In this document: piece after piece, positions 1 to 7,946 of the stretch
How the letters are laid out: every line of letters begins with the position of its first letter
Position numbering within the stretch: the stretch's first letter is position 1
DNA from: Deltaproteobacteria bacterium HGW-Deltaproteobacteria-14
GTDB lineage: Bacteria; Myxococcota_A; UBA9042; PHBI01
DNA length: 64,000 nt
Direction: 5' to 3'
Assembly: GCA_002841945.1 (NCBI GenBank)
Contig: PHBI01000007.1
Span: forward strand, 1 to 64,000
The notes under the pieces: generated by a model
Told to the model about the DNA's origin: nothing
Database searches by the model: none
The model's input: the letters and a program-made list of their open reading frames with translations, nothing else
Position numbers and translations under genes: made by a program

Positions 1-301
1 GATCGCGCTCCCGCGGCGTGTCCACCGCGGCCTCGGCGGCCCGGGCCCGCGCCTCGGCGACGTTCAGGTCCGCGTGGCCCGCGATCCGGGCGATCGCGGT
101 CGCCTCGTCAAGCGCGCCCGTCGGGCACGTCCCCGTCGGCGCGGTGGGGGGGGCGAGCATCCCCCGCGCCCACGCCGCGCGCCCCTCTGGCCCGAGCGGC
201 GCCGGCGCGTGCCAGCAGCCGCCGGCGCCGCTGAGCGCGGCGGTGGCCAAGATGACCAATGACACACACCGCCGCGACGCCTGGTCCTTTTGAGCCGTCA
301 T
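1..301 (-). CDS. TolC-like outer-membrane efflux protein, N-terminal part (runs off the window)
   Basis: The ATG at 301-299 overlaps the TGA of the HlyD-type gene (ATGA), so the two are translationally coupled. The about 100 visible residues begin with a basic start and a hydrophobic stretch (VSLVILATAALSG) ending near GGC, a plausible though weak lipoprotein signal. A short Pro/Gly-rich stretch follows, then a helix-forming segment (LDEATAIARIAGHADLNVAE) of the kind that opens TolC/OprM-type proteins, where LxEAxxxALxxNPxL is usual. The role would be the outer-membrane duct of a tripartite exporter together with the adaptor encoded just upstream. The family call rests on this short segment and on context; the rest of the gene lies outside the window. 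Confidence 0.5.
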   Translation of the reverse strand, partial: MTAQKDQASRRCVSLVILATAALSGAGGCWHAPAPLGPEGRAAWARGMLAPPTAPTGTCPTGALDEATAIARIAGHADLNVAEARARAAEAAVDTPRERD

Positions 302-1425
302 CCCGGGCCGCCGTTGGCCGGCCCGAGCGGCCGGGCTGAGGGCGCGGCGAAGCGCACGTCGTAGGTGCTCCCGGGGACCAGCGCCGCCGCTGGCTCGACC
401 TGGATCAGCACCGTGCGACCCCACCTCGGCTCGCGCGGATCGCGCCAGCAGCGGGGCGGGAGCTCGGCCACCGGCCCCATCGCCATCGCGCGCCCACGCA
501 GCCGCGGCGCGTCCGAGGCGTGGGGCGCGAGCTCGGCGTCGACGCCCACCGCGACGGCGCCAGCGTCGCCCTCGGACACGCAGGCGACCACCCGCCCGGG
601 GTTGTCCGAGACGAGCCGCGCGATGGGCGTGGCGACCTCGGCGATCTCCCCCGGCCGACGCACCAGCGCCACCACCTCCCCGGCGACCGGCGCCCGCAGG
701 ACGAGATCCTGGCGCTGGGCGCGCACGAGGAGCAGGCGACTGTCGAGCACCTGCAGGCGCGCCTCGAGCGGCGCCACGGCCTTGTCGATGTAGTCGAGCG
801 GGTCGAGGGCCTCGCGGGCGCCGGCGTCCTGCGCCTGCCGCTCGAGGAGCGCGACGGTCGCTCGGGCCTCGTCGACCTCCCGGTCGAGCCGCGTGCGCTT
901 GACGTTGAGCTCGCCGAGCGCCTGCTTGTCGAGCAGCTGCTGGGCGACGAGCTCCCTCATCCGGGCGAGCTCGCGGTCGATGGCCTTGAGCTCCGCCCGC
1001 CGGGTGTCCTGCGCCGCGCGGGCGGACTGGAGCGCTCGCTCCGCCGCCGCGACGACCGTGTCCTTGTCCTGCGCCGCGCTGACCCCGGTGCGGCGCGCGT
1101 CCGCCTGGGCCTTGGCGATCTCGGCGACGACCTCGGCGCGCTCGGCCTCGAGGACTCGCAGATCGTGCTCGATCGGCGCCGGATCGAGGGTCGCGACGAT
1201 CTGGCCCGCGGCGACCCGGTCCCCCGTCGCGACCAGCACCGTCGCCACGCGCCCGGTCGCGAGCGGAGCGATCACGATCTCGTCGCGAGCCGCGAACCCG
1301 AGCACGGGCCCGCCGGGTCCCACGTCGATCCACAGCCACACGGCGACCGTGGCGGCGACCAGCCACACCACCGTGGGTGCGGCGCGCTCGCGGAGGAAGG
1401 TCGCGATATCGCTATGTCGTTGCAT
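298..1425 (-). CDS. HlyD/RND-type membrane-fusion (periplasmic adaptor) protein
   Basis: The product is 375 residues. I start it at the ATG at 1425 because that lies 4 bases after the DUF4956 stop; a longer reading would run back into that gene. Residues about 15-30 form one inner-membrane helix (TVVWLVAATVAVWLWI). A biotinyl-lipoyl-like strand set follows (GRVATVLVATGDRVAAGQIVATLD), then a long Ala/Arg/Glu-rich coiled-coil hairpin (about 80-215), then the second lipoyl half (LRAPVAGEVVALVRRPGEIA) and a beta-barrel end. This is the standard adaptor layout that links an inner-membrane component to a TolC duct. No ABC or RND pump gene is visible; the upstream partners are a DUF4956 membrane protein and a VTC-domain protein, so the exported substrate is unknown. 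Confidence 0.8.
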   Translation of the reverse strand: MQRHSDIATFLRERAAPTVVWLVAATVAVWLWIDVGPGGPVLGFAARDEIVIAPLATGRVATVLVATGDRVAAGQIVATLDPAPIEHDLRVLEAERAEVVAEIAKAQADARRTGVSAAQDKDTVVAAAERALQSARAAQDTRRAELKAIDRELARMRELVAQQLLDKQALGELNVKRTRLDREVDEARATVALLERQAQDAGAREALDPLDYIDKAVAPLEARLQVLDSRLLLVRAQRQDLVLRAPVAGEVVALVRRPGEIAEVATPIARLVSDNPGRVVACVSEGDAGAVAVGVDAELAPHASDAPRLRGRAMAMGPVAELPPRCWRDPREPRWGRTVLIQVEPAAALVPGSTYDVRFAAPSARPLGPANGGPG

Positions 1426-1429
1426 TGCG

Positions 1430-2113
1430 TCAGATCTCGAGCGTGGGGTCTTGCAGGAGCAGCGAGACGTCCGTCGCCCCGCCGATGGCCTCGACCGCTC
1501 GGACGAGGTCGCCACGAGCCATTCGCGCGGGCAGGCGCACCTGGTAGGCGTACTGCATGGCCTCGCCCTGGGCGACCTCGCGCAGGGTCACCAGCGCGAA
1601 GCGGCGCGTTGTGCGTTGCAGCACGTTCGCGACCTCGCGCTCCGCCTCGGCGGTCGCGGGGAGCTGCAGGCGCAAGAGGCCGTCGAAGCGCTGCTGGCTG
1701 CCGAACTCGCTCCACGTCAGCACGATCGACACGACGCAGAAGAGGCCGGTACCAGCGACCGCGGGTCCCCAGGCGCGGAGCCCGGCGGCGATCCCGGCCC
1801 CGAGCGCGACGAAGATGAAGACCATGTCCCGCGGATCGCGCATGGCGGTCCGGAAGCGGATGATCGCGAGGCTGCCGGCGATGCCGAGGCCAGCGGCGAT
1901 GCTGTTGTTGATGGCGAGCATCAGCATGGCCGAGACGATCCCGCCGGTGGTGATGGCGACCACGAAGGAGCGCGAGTAGGACATGCCGCGGAAGGTCCAC
2001 ATGTAGACCGCCGCGATGGCCTGCCCGAGGACGAAGGCCAGCAGCAGCGACAGTATCGCGGCCTTGGCCGTCGGGCTGCTCGCCGGGCTGAAGAAGGTGT
2101 CGAGCGCGCTCAT
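1430..2113 (-). CDS. DUF4956 family membrane protein
   Basis: The product is 227 residues, starting at the ATG at 2113, which overlaps the stop of the VTC gene by ATGA. The N-terminal half is strongly hydrophobic with about four membrane segments (AAILSLLLAFVLGQAIAAVY, FVVAITTGGIVSAMLMLAI, a short loop with IIRFRTAMRDPRDMVFIFVA, then GTGLFCVVSIVLTW). The soluble C-terminal part (about 125-227) resembles the cytosolic domain of this family. The SLAIIRFRTAMRDPRD loop is the family's most recognisable segment. DUF4956 genes are commonly found next to VTC polyphosphate-polymerase-like genes, as here, and the pair probably acts together at the inner membrane. The biochemical function is not established. 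Confidence 0.8.
   Translation of the reverse strand: MSALDTFFSPASSPTAKAAILSLLLAFVLGQAIAAVYMWTFRGMSYSRSFVVAITTGGIVSAMLMLAINNSIAAGLGIAGSLAIIRFRTAMRDPRDMVFIFVALGAGIAAGLRAWGPAVAGTGLFCVVSIVLTWSEFGSQQRFDGLLRLQLPATAEAEREVANVLQRTTRRFALVTLREVAQGEAMQYAYQVRLPARMARGDLVRAVEAIGGATDVSLLLQDPTLEI
1611..1623 (+). repeat. Copy of the 13-base motif in the DUF4956 gene (GTGCGTTGCAGCA)
   Basis: It lies inside the C-terminal coding part of the DUF4956 gene. A partial copy (TTGCATTGCGTCA) covers the start of the HlyD gene at 1420-1432. Confidence 0.5.
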
Positions 2114-2880
2114 GCGACCTCCACTCGGCGTCCGGGGGCGGTGTTCCAGGTGAGGATGGAGGTGCCGTACTTGGAGAACGAGCGCCGCCACAGGCTCATG
2201 CGCTGGACCAGGTGCATCATCCAGGTCGGGGCGTTGGCGGTGAACTTGAGCTCGAGCACCACGGCGGAGTCGCCGCTGATCCCCTGCGACTCGGGGTCGT
2301 CGTTCGCGCGCCAGCCGCGCGGGTCGCTGTCGAAGCTCAGCGTGGGGACCTGCTGGCTCTGGATGCGGGTGTCGAAGGTGACCCGCGCGTAGTCGTCGAC
2401 GAGGCTCGTCCAGGCCTCCCGCGCGTAGCTGACGAGCGCCACCGGCGCGGCGTGGTGGGTGTGCACCAAGGTCACGAAGCGCTCGACCGCGGGGTCGCGG
2501 GCCATGAGCGCACGCGGGAACCAGGGGTCCGCGAGGAGGCGCGGCCACACGTCCGCCGCGACCGCGCCCCGGGTCTTCAGGATGACGTCGTGGTAGCGGC
2601 GCTTGACCTCGAAGAAGACGCGGTCGCCGGCGCCCGGGTAGCGCCGGACGCGGAGCTTGAAGCGGTCGAGGAGCTCCTGCTCGTTGGCGTGAAAGAGCGC
2701 CCAGCTCGGCGTGTCGAAGTAGAGGCTCTCGATGATGTAGCGGTGGCCCGGCGCCACGGCGGAGTGGCGGTCCAGCTCGCAGAACGGGCGCAGGGCGTCA
2801 CGGACCCCGGCCGCGACCTCGTGGGAGATGAGGTACTTGAACTCCCGCCGCTCGATCCGTGTCTCCGGCCCCTCTCGCAC
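2110..2880 (-). CDS. VTC-domain protein (polyphosphate polymerase-like)
   Basis: The product is 256 residues, starting at GTG 2880. It matches the VTC/CYTH-like tunnel fold: an N-terminal RxExKYLI motif (RIERREFKYLIS), then YxIESLYFDT, a lysine/arginine strand RFKLRVRRY, FFEVKRRY with KTRG, and a late VVLELKF strand. These basic and acidic residues line the ATP/metal/polyphosphate tunnel in the yeast Vtc4 family. Many bacterial VTC genes sit beside DUF4956 genes, often with a CotH kinase, which is absent here. Catalytic polyphosphate synthesis is inferred from the family. It is the first gene of an overlapping operon (VTC, DUF4956, HlyD, TolC). Confidence 0.8.
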   Translation of the reverse strand: MREGPETRIERREFKYLISHEVAAGVRDALRPFCELDRHSAVAPGHRYIIESLYFDTPSWALFHANEQELLDRFKLRVRRYPGAGDRVFFEVKRRYHDVILKTRGAVAADVWPRLLADPWFPRALMARDPAVERFVTLVHTHHAAPVALVSYAREAWTSLVDDYARVTFDTRIQSQQVPTLSFDSDPRGWRANDDPESQGISGDSAVVLELKFTANAPTWMMHLVQRMSLWRRSFSKYGTSILTWNTAPGRRVEVA

Positions 2881-2999
2881 GTCGACTCCTCACGCCCGCT
2901 GGCGCTGCGTCCTCGGGACACCCACCAAAGACCGCCCACCGTCGCCGTACGTTAGCAGAATTCGTGAGGTCGCCGCAGGCGGCGTCCCGCGGGGGGCCG

Positions 3000-4415
3000 T
3001 CAGCGGCCGCTCGTGAACCGCAGGCCGCGGACGAGCACCGGCGGGCACACGACACAGTCGTCGTCGAAGGTCGTGTGCGACTCGAGGTCGCGGCCGACCC
3101 CGCCGGCCGGGATGCGCGCGAACGCCTCGAGGATCGAGTCGGTGAAGCGCATCGTCTGGACGGCGTGGCGCACGCGCCCGCCCTCGACGAGGAACGCGGC
3201 GTCGCGCAAGAGGCCGGTCATCACGGCCCGGCGCGGCTCGAGCATCCCGTTGACGTAGTGAAAGCGGCTGATGAGCAGCCCGCGATCGAGCTGGCCCACC
3301 AGCGCCTCGATGTCGCCGTCGCCGGGCAGGAGGTGGACGTGGGCGGCCCGGGCGCCGTCGGCGATGAGGCTCGCCTGGTCGGTCGCGTGTCCCGTCCCCG
3401 CGCACCCCTGGCGCCGCGCGGAGCGGGTGTCGAAGACGACGCCGGCGCCGACCCCGGCGTCGATCAGCGGGACGCGCAGGCGCGGCTGTCCCTCGGCGTC
3501 GAACGGGCTCGGGACGCCGATCCCGAACGGCATCTGCCCGTCGTCCACCAGCGTCACGCCCGGCCCCGTCACGCGCTCGCCGACGCGGTCGACGAGGAAG
3601 CTCGTGCCGTCCTCCCAGGCGCGCGACGAGAAGCCGATCTCCGAGAGCCACACCAGCAGCTCCGCCACGGCGGCGGGCATCAGCACCACGTCCCAGGCTC
3701 CGAGCGGGACCGGCTGCGGATCGTGGGCGCGGTGGCAGGTCGCGCGGACGTCGTCCGCCATCGCCTCGACGGCGGCCTCGTCGACCCGCGCCGAGAAGCC
3801 GGCGCGGAAGGCGCTGGCGCGGTGACCGGCCGGGCGCTCGAGGGCCGACAGCGCCAGGTCTGCGTAGCTGCCCTGATGAAATGCGTCGACCCCGGTGGTC
3901 GAGCGCACCGCGCGGGTCATGAGCCCGGTGTGAAAGCGCCCGGCCAGGGCCAAGCCGTCGCGCTCGTGGGATGCGAGGGCCGGCGCGAGCCAGCGCGCCT
4001 TCGTCTCGCCGTCGAGCCAGCCGGTCGCCCGGTCGAGCGCCCAGTCGGGGGCCGGGCGCGCGGGGCCCGGCGGCGCGAGCCGCGCGTCTTCACCCGCAGC
4101 CCCGCCGGCGGCGTCCCCGGCCTGGGACTCGGCCTCGCGCACGCAGGCGGCGAGCCCGGCGTCGCTGAGATCGGTGGTCGTCGCGATCCCGAGCCCACCG
4201 CCGCGCACCGCGCGCACCGTGACGCGCCCGACCGTCGCGCGGCCCGCCTGGGTGATCTGGCTCTCCGCGAGCCGCATCGTGGCCGCCTCGCGGCCGCTGA
4301 AGCTCACCTCGAGGGCGGCGCTCGCGTTGCGATGCAGCATTGCTCGTCCGATGACGTCATCTGTGACGTTGCGATCGAAAGCGGGGTCGCTGGTGTGCGT
4401 TGCGCTCGGGCTCAT
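3000..4415 (-). CDS. PmbA/TldE-type subunit of a TldD/TldE metalloprotease
   Basis: The product is 471 residues and overlaps the tldD stop by ATGA at 4415. It has the PmbA/TldD architecture: an N-terminal helical domain with EVSFSGREAATMRLAESQITQ, a central VRAVRGGGLGIATT strand, then a long beta-rich C-terminal domain ending in RMPAGGVGRDLESH-like and PPVLVRGLRFTSG-like segments. It lacks HExxxH, as expected of the non-catalytic TldE/PmbA partner. The heterodimer degrades unfolded peptides or modified peptides such as microcin B17 precursors; the substrate here is unknown. The first 30 codons (about 4330-4410) are noticeably AT-richer than the rest and carry one copy of the TTGC(G)NTGCAGCA motif. 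Confidence 0.8.
   Translation of the reverse strand: MSPSATHTSDPAFDRNVTDDVIGRAMLHRNASAALEVSFSGREAATMRLAESQITQAGRATVGRVTVRAVRGGGLGIATTTDLSDAGLAACVREAESQAGDAAGGAAGEDARLAPPGPARPAPDWALDRATGWLDGETKARWLAPALASHERDGLALAGRFHTGLMTRAVRSTTGVDAFHQGSYADLALSALERPAGHRASAFRAGFSARVDEAAVEAMADDVRATCHRAHDPQPVPLGAWDVVLMPAAVAELLVWLSEIGFSSRAWEDGTSFLVDRVGERVTGPGVTLVDDGQMPFGIGVPSPFDAEGQPRLRVPLIDAGVGAGVVFDTRSARRQGCAGTGHATDQASLIADGARAAHVHLLPGDGDIEALVGQLDRGLLISRFHYVNGMLEPRRAVMTGLLRDAAFLVEGGRVRHAVQTMRFTDSILEAFARIPAGGVGRDLESHTTFDDDCVVCPPVLVRGLRFTSGR
4327..4339 (+). repeat. Copy of the 13-base motif in the PmbA-like gene (TTGCGATGCAGCA)
   Basis: It lies near codon 27 of the PmbA-like gene, at the edge of an AT-richer patch that extends to the start codon. 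Confidence 0.65.
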
Positions 4416-5884
4416 GTGCTCCTCACCGAGACGCGCTCGAAGCGCGCCGGCGCGCAGCCGTGGCCGACGTACATGAGCTGCACCGGGTCACCCTTGCCGC
4501 AGTAGGACCAGCCCCAGACCCGCCACGCCTCGGGCCCGGCGACGCCGGAGCAGTCGCCCCAGAAGCGCGGCGTGACGCCCGTGTAAACGGGGTTCTTGTA
4601 GATGTCGCCGGTCAGCCGCCCGCCTCGGATGGCGTAGGCGAGCTCGCAGCCGAACTGAAAGTTCAGCCGCAGGTCGTCGATGGACCAGCTCTTGTTCACG
4701 TCGAGCAGCACGCCGTCGTCGACCCCCGCGACGAGGTCGGCGAGGCTCCCCTCGCCGGGCTCGAGGTTCACGTTGATCATGCGGACGATGGGCAGGTGCT
4801 CCCACGACTCGGCCCGCAGCGCCCCCGCGGAGGGGCGGCCGAGGCGCGCCGCGGCGTCGCGCCCCGAGAGGTAGCCGACGAAGCGGCCCTGCTCGACGAG
4901 CGGTGTCCGGGTGGCGGGGGTCCCCTCGTCGTCGAAGCCGAAGGTCCCGGGGCCGGTCGGGGTGGTGGCGTCCGCCGTGAGGTTCACCCGGTCGGACCCG
5001 AAGCGCAGCTGGTCGAGCTGCTCGGGGAGGAGGAAGCTCGCGCCCGCGAGGCTGATCTCCTCGCCGAGCGCCCGATCGAGCTCAGTCGGGTGGCCGACCG
5101 ACTCGTGGATCTGGAGCGAGAGCTGCGAGCCCGCCAGGATGACCGTCTTGTCCCCCGCCGGGAGCGGCGCGGCGCGGGTCAGCAGGACGGCCTCGTCGGC
5201 GACCCGCTGCGCCTCGCCGGGGAGGTTCATCGCGTCGACGAGCTCGAAGCCGCCCTGCAGGACGTTGCCCTCGACGGCCTTGGGCGCCGAGCGCGTCTGG
5301 ACCTCGTCGCCGCGCTTGGCGATGGCCGTGATCCCGCCGCCGGACAGCACCACCCGCTGGTGGCCGCGCCCGCCGCCGGTGGTGAAGAGCCACGTCTCCT
5401 GGGCTTGAAAGAGCGCCGTGCCGCGGGCCCCGGTCACCCCGGCGACCGACAGCATCACGTCGTGGGCCGCGGCGAAGGGCGCGACCTTGTCCGCCAGCGC
5501 CACGCCGAAGGGGTCGCGGGCGAGCGGGGTGGTGTAGGTCACGTCGAGGGCGGGCGGGAGCGCGACCGGGTAGCGCGCCGTCGCGGCGGTCGCGCGCGCG
5601 GCCATCACCGCCTGGGCGGCGGCGCGCGCGACCCCGTCGCGGCTCAGCAGGTTGGTGCCGGCGTGGCCCCAGCCGTCGGCGACGAGCGCGCGCACGGCGA
5701 CGCCGAGATCCCGGTCGACCCGGCGCCGGTCGAGGGCGCCGTCGCGGAGGTCGAGGGCCTCGCGGTCGCGCTTGACGACCCGCACCTCGGCGAAGCGCGC
5801 GCCGGCCGCGGTCGCGGCGGCGAGCGCCACCCCCGCGAGCTCCTCCGCCAGCGCCGCCGGGATCCCCTCCGGCGTCGGGATCAC
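4412..5884 (-). CDS. TldD-type zinc metalloprotease subunit
   Basis: The product is 490 residues, starting at GTG 5884, which overlaps the stop of the upstream paralogue gene (GTGA). The zinc site is visible as HESVGHPTE (about residues 262-270), the HExxxH signature of TldD. The flanking LSLQIHESVGHPTELDRALGEE matches the family, as do the later FGFDDEGTPATRTPLVEQGRFVGYLS and GRLTGDIYKNPVYTG segments. It pairs with the PmbA-like product encoded immediately downstream; together they form the tunnel-shaped protease that takes extended peptides. Coupling to two proteins of unknown function directly upstream makes those possible partners or substrates, but that is inference only. Confidence 0.88.
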   Translation of the reverse strand: MIPTPEGIPAALAEELAGVALAAATAAGARFAEVRVVKRDREALDLRDGALDRRRVDRDLGVAVRALVADGWGHAGTNLLSRDGVARAAAQAVMAARATAATARYPVALPPALDVTYTTPLARDPFGVALADKVAPFAAAHDVMLSVAGVTGARGTALFQAQETWLFTTGGGRGHQRVVLSGGGITAIAKRGDEVQTRSAPKAVEGNVLQGGFELVDAMNLPGEAQRVADEAVLLTRAAPLPAGDKTVILAGSQLSLQIHESVGHPTELDRALGEEISLAGASFLLPEQLDQLRFGSDRVNLTADATTPTGPGTFGFDDEGTPATRTPLVEQGRFVGYLSGRDAAARLGRPSAGALRAESWEHLPIVRMINVNLEPGEGSLADLVAGVDDGVLLDVNKSWSIDDLRLNFQFGCELAYAIRGGRLTGDIYKNPVYTGVTPRFWGDCSGVAGPEAWRVWGWSYCGKGDPVQLMYVGHGCAPARFERVSVRST

Positions 5885-6948
5885 GGCTTGGGCCGCCTCG
5901 TGAACAGGTTCGCGAGGATGCTGCCGACGTCTACCTTCACCGAGACCGTGGTGGGGCGGGGCGCCTGATGGGTCCCATCGGCCGCCTTCGCGGGTGCGGG
6001 AGTTGGCGTCGATTCCGGAGCTGACTCAGTGCCTTTCGGATGCTGCGTTGCACCATTCTCAGTCTCGGCGGCCTCCGCGGCGGGTCGGTCGCTCGCGGCC
6101 TCGGCGGCGCTCTCCGGTGGCGTCTCGGCGGCGGCCCCCTCCCAGCGGGCGAGCTCATCGACGTCGACCGGGCCCGCTCCCGGCTTGCTGGTGGGCGCCG
6201 CCGGGGCCCCGGTGAGCTGCGCCACCTGGGGCAGCAGCGCCTGGGCCAGCCCCTGGAACAGGCTCCCGAGCAGGGCGTTGCCGTGGGTCTTGAGGAACGC
6301 GCCGTCGATGCTCACGGTGTCGCAGCCGGTCTGGCAGGCGTAGTCGGACATGAACGCGGTGACGGTGTCCTTGAGGACCTCTCCGATCCGCGAGGCGCCC
6401 TCGGACTGGTCCGGGCGGCGGCGCGCCTCGCGGGCGGCCTGCAGGTCGATGATGTCGGCCCCGCGCGGCTCGTCGACCGCGGCGTCCGGTCCGGCGGCGA
6501 GCTTGTCGCGCACCTCGCTCAGCGCCGAGCGCGCGTCCTTGCCGGTCAGCGCGCTCAGGACCGACGCCACCAGCTCGTCGGCGCCCTGGGGGGCGCCGGT
6601 CGGCGCGTCGCTCGGTTCGTCCTGCGGCGTCGCGGCGCCGAAGCGCTCGTGGATCTTGCGCGACACCGCCTTCTCGAAGGCGTCGAGGGTCAGCTCGTCG
6701 TGGCTCGAGAAGCGTAAAGCCCCCGGCTCGTCGGGGTCGTCCACGGTGAACGGGGCGAGGCCGACGTCTTCTTTGCGCCGGATGCGGAAGACGCCCTCGT
6801 CATCGAAGGGCCACGGGTCCTCGTCGACCGGCGTCCCCCCGGCGCCGCCCGTCGCCGCGACGTCTTCGGGAGAGGCCGCGACCGGCGCCGCCGTCACCGG
6901 CTCCTCGGGCGTCTCTTGGGTCTTCGCGTCGTCGTCGCCTGTGCTCAT
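5881..6948 (-). CDS. Uncharacterised protein, paralogue A (conserved C-terminal tail)
   Basis: The product is 355 residues with no recognised domain. It is acidic, with a disordered Ala/Glu/Thr-rich start and a long low-complexity stretch at about 255-330. A structured core (about 185-245) contains IGEVLKDTVTAFMSDY, then DGAFLKTHGNALLGSLFQ. The end is VKVDVGSILANLFTRRPKP. The next upstream gene encodes a protein with the same order of blocks: an IGRLLSRF region, DGEFVVQHGATLLGTM, and a C-terminal VDLGSIFRALFSPRP. The two are therefore diverged paralogues. There is no signal peptide or membrane helix, so the protein is probably cytosolic. The gene ends in a GTGA overlap with tldD. The function is unknown. 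Confidence 0.75.
   Translation of the reverse strand: MSTGDDDAKTQETPEEPVTAAPVAASPEDVAATGGAGGTPVDEDPWPFDDEGVFRIRRKEDVGLAPFTVDDPDEPGALRFSSHDELTLDAFEKAVSRKIHERFGAATPQDEPSDAPTGAPQGADELVASVLSALTGKDARSALSEVRDKLAAGPDAAVDEPRGADIIDLQAAREARRRPDQSEGASRIGEVLKDTVTAFMSDYACQTGCDTVSIDGAFLKTHGNALLGSLFQGLAQALLPQVAQLTGAPAAPTSKPGAGPVDVDELARWEGAAAETPPESAAEAASDRPAAEAAETENGATQHPKGTESAPESTPTPAPAKAADGTHQAPRPTTVSVKVDVGSILANLFTRRPKP
6041..6053 (-). repeat. Copy of the TTGCRNYGCAGCA motif (variant GTGCAACGCAGCA)
   Basis: This 13-base motif lies inside the low-complexity coding part of paralogue A. The flanking codons (ACT GAG AAT GGT, then CAT CCG AAA GGC) are AT-richer than the rest of the gene. Confidence 0.5.
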
Positions 6949-6982
6949 GTTACCCCCAACCTCGTGTCCGTTTCCCGACCGC

Positions 6983-7762
6983 TCACGGGCGCGGAGAGAA
7001 GAGCGCGCGGAAGATCGACCCGAGGTCGACGTCGACCTGCACGTCGCTCGCGCGCCCCTCGCCGGGGCCGGCGTCGGTCACGGTCGCCGCCTCGGCGGTC
7101 GCCGCGGGTCCGGTCGTCTCGCCGCCGGGAGCCGCTGACGCCTCGTCGGCGGCGGCGGTCGGGCCGCCGGCGAAGTCTGGGCCGACCTCGGGCCCGCCGG
7201 CCTCGCCGACCCCCTGGAAGGCCTCGCCGAGGCGGGTGATCATCGTCCCGAGCAGGGTCGCCCCGTGCTGCACGACGAACTCGCCGTCGACGACCTTCTT
7301 GCCCTCGGGGCTCTTGCGATCGGCGTGCTCGTCGACGAACTCCTTCCAGGTGTCCGTCACCGTGTTGCTGAAGCGCGAGAGCAGCCGGCCGATCACCTCG
7401 GTGCCGCGCGGCACGTCGCTCGCGTCGCGGAGGCCCATGGCGGCCTCCTTCTCCTCGGGGGTCTTCTGGATGAAGCCCTGCATCAGCCCCTTCACGAAGT
7501 CCTCGGCGCGCGTCCCGAGATCCGGCCAGCGCTGGGGCTCGGGGACGTGCAGGTCGCCCGCGGCGTCCTCGTCGAGGTGGAAGCGGTCTCGGAGCCAGCC
7601 GTGGGAGGCGCGGGTGATGGCGTCACCGAGCTGCGCCGTCATCGGATCCCGGGGCTGCTCGCCGCCCTCGATCCGGTGCTCGGCTTGCTTCCACCCCGGC
7701 GCCGGCGCCTCGGGGGTAGGCGTCGTGGCCTCGTCCGGCGTCGGCTTGTCTTCGTCGCTCAT
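6983..7762 (-). CDS. Uncharacterised protein, paralogue B (conserved C-terminal tail)
   Basis: The product is 259 residues, starting at the ATG at 7762 behind a strong AGGAGG ribosome site about 8 bases upstream. It shares blocks with the following gene: a helical region GTEVIGRLLSRFSNTVTDTW, then VVDGEFVVQHGATLLGTMITRLGEAF, a Gly/Ala/Thr-rich linker (about 185-240), and the end VDVDLGSIFRALFSPRP. The C-terminal VDxGSIxxxLFxxRP tail is the best-conserved part between the two proteins, which suggests a docking or targeting element. No signal peptide, membrane helix or known domain is visible. It lies between the halogenase-like fusion gene (upstream) and paralogue A (downstream, 34 bp away), probably in one transcript. 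Confidence 0.72.
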   Translation of the reverse strand: MSDEDKPTPDEATTPTPEAPAPGWKQAEHRIEGGEQPRDPMTAQLGDAITRASHGWLRDRFHLDEDAAGDLHVPEPQRWPDLGTRAEDFVKGLMQGFIQKTPEEKEAAMGLRDASDVPRGTEVIGRLLSRFSNTVTDTWKEFVDEHADRKSPEGKKVVDGEFVVQHGATLLGTMITRLGEAFQGVGEAGGPEVGPDFAGGPTAAADEASAAPGGETTGPAATAEAATVTDAGPGEGRASDVQVDVDLGSIFRALFSPRP

Positions 7763-7856
7763 CGCGGTCCTCCTGACGGGTCGCCTTACGCGACACTCCT
7801 GACGGGTCGCTCATCGCGGTCTCTTGGTGGTCGCCCTGTGCGACGCTCCTGACGGG
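7754..7856 (-). repeat. Tandem duplication of a translation-initiation region (two imperfect copies of about 51 bp)
   Basis: Positions 7754-7805 and 7806-7856 both begin with gtcgctcatcgcggtc and end with ctcctgacgg. The left copy carries the true ATG and AGGAGG site of paralogue B. The right copy repeats the ATG context but its ribosome site is degraded. It looks like a simple tandem duplication of the 5' end of the gene. Confidence 0.7.
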
Positions 7857-7946
7857 GCGGGGCTCCCTCTGCCGGGGCGTTAGCTTCCCACGGGGAGTCG
7901 CTCGGGTTCAAGCCACGAGCCCGGCGTGGAACATAGGCACGGCGTC

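Noticed and set aside
298..1515. Longer HlyD reading from 1515
   Set aside because: The extra 30 residues overlap the DUF4956 gene and are Arg/Ser-rich shadow; the ATG at 1425 fits the coupling and the domain start.
7899..7920. tRNA T-arm-like sequence GCTCGGGTTCAAGCC...
   Set aside because: The stem and loop sizes do not fit a tRNA, and no anticodon arm or acceptor stem is found around it; it is a simple hairpin in a gap.
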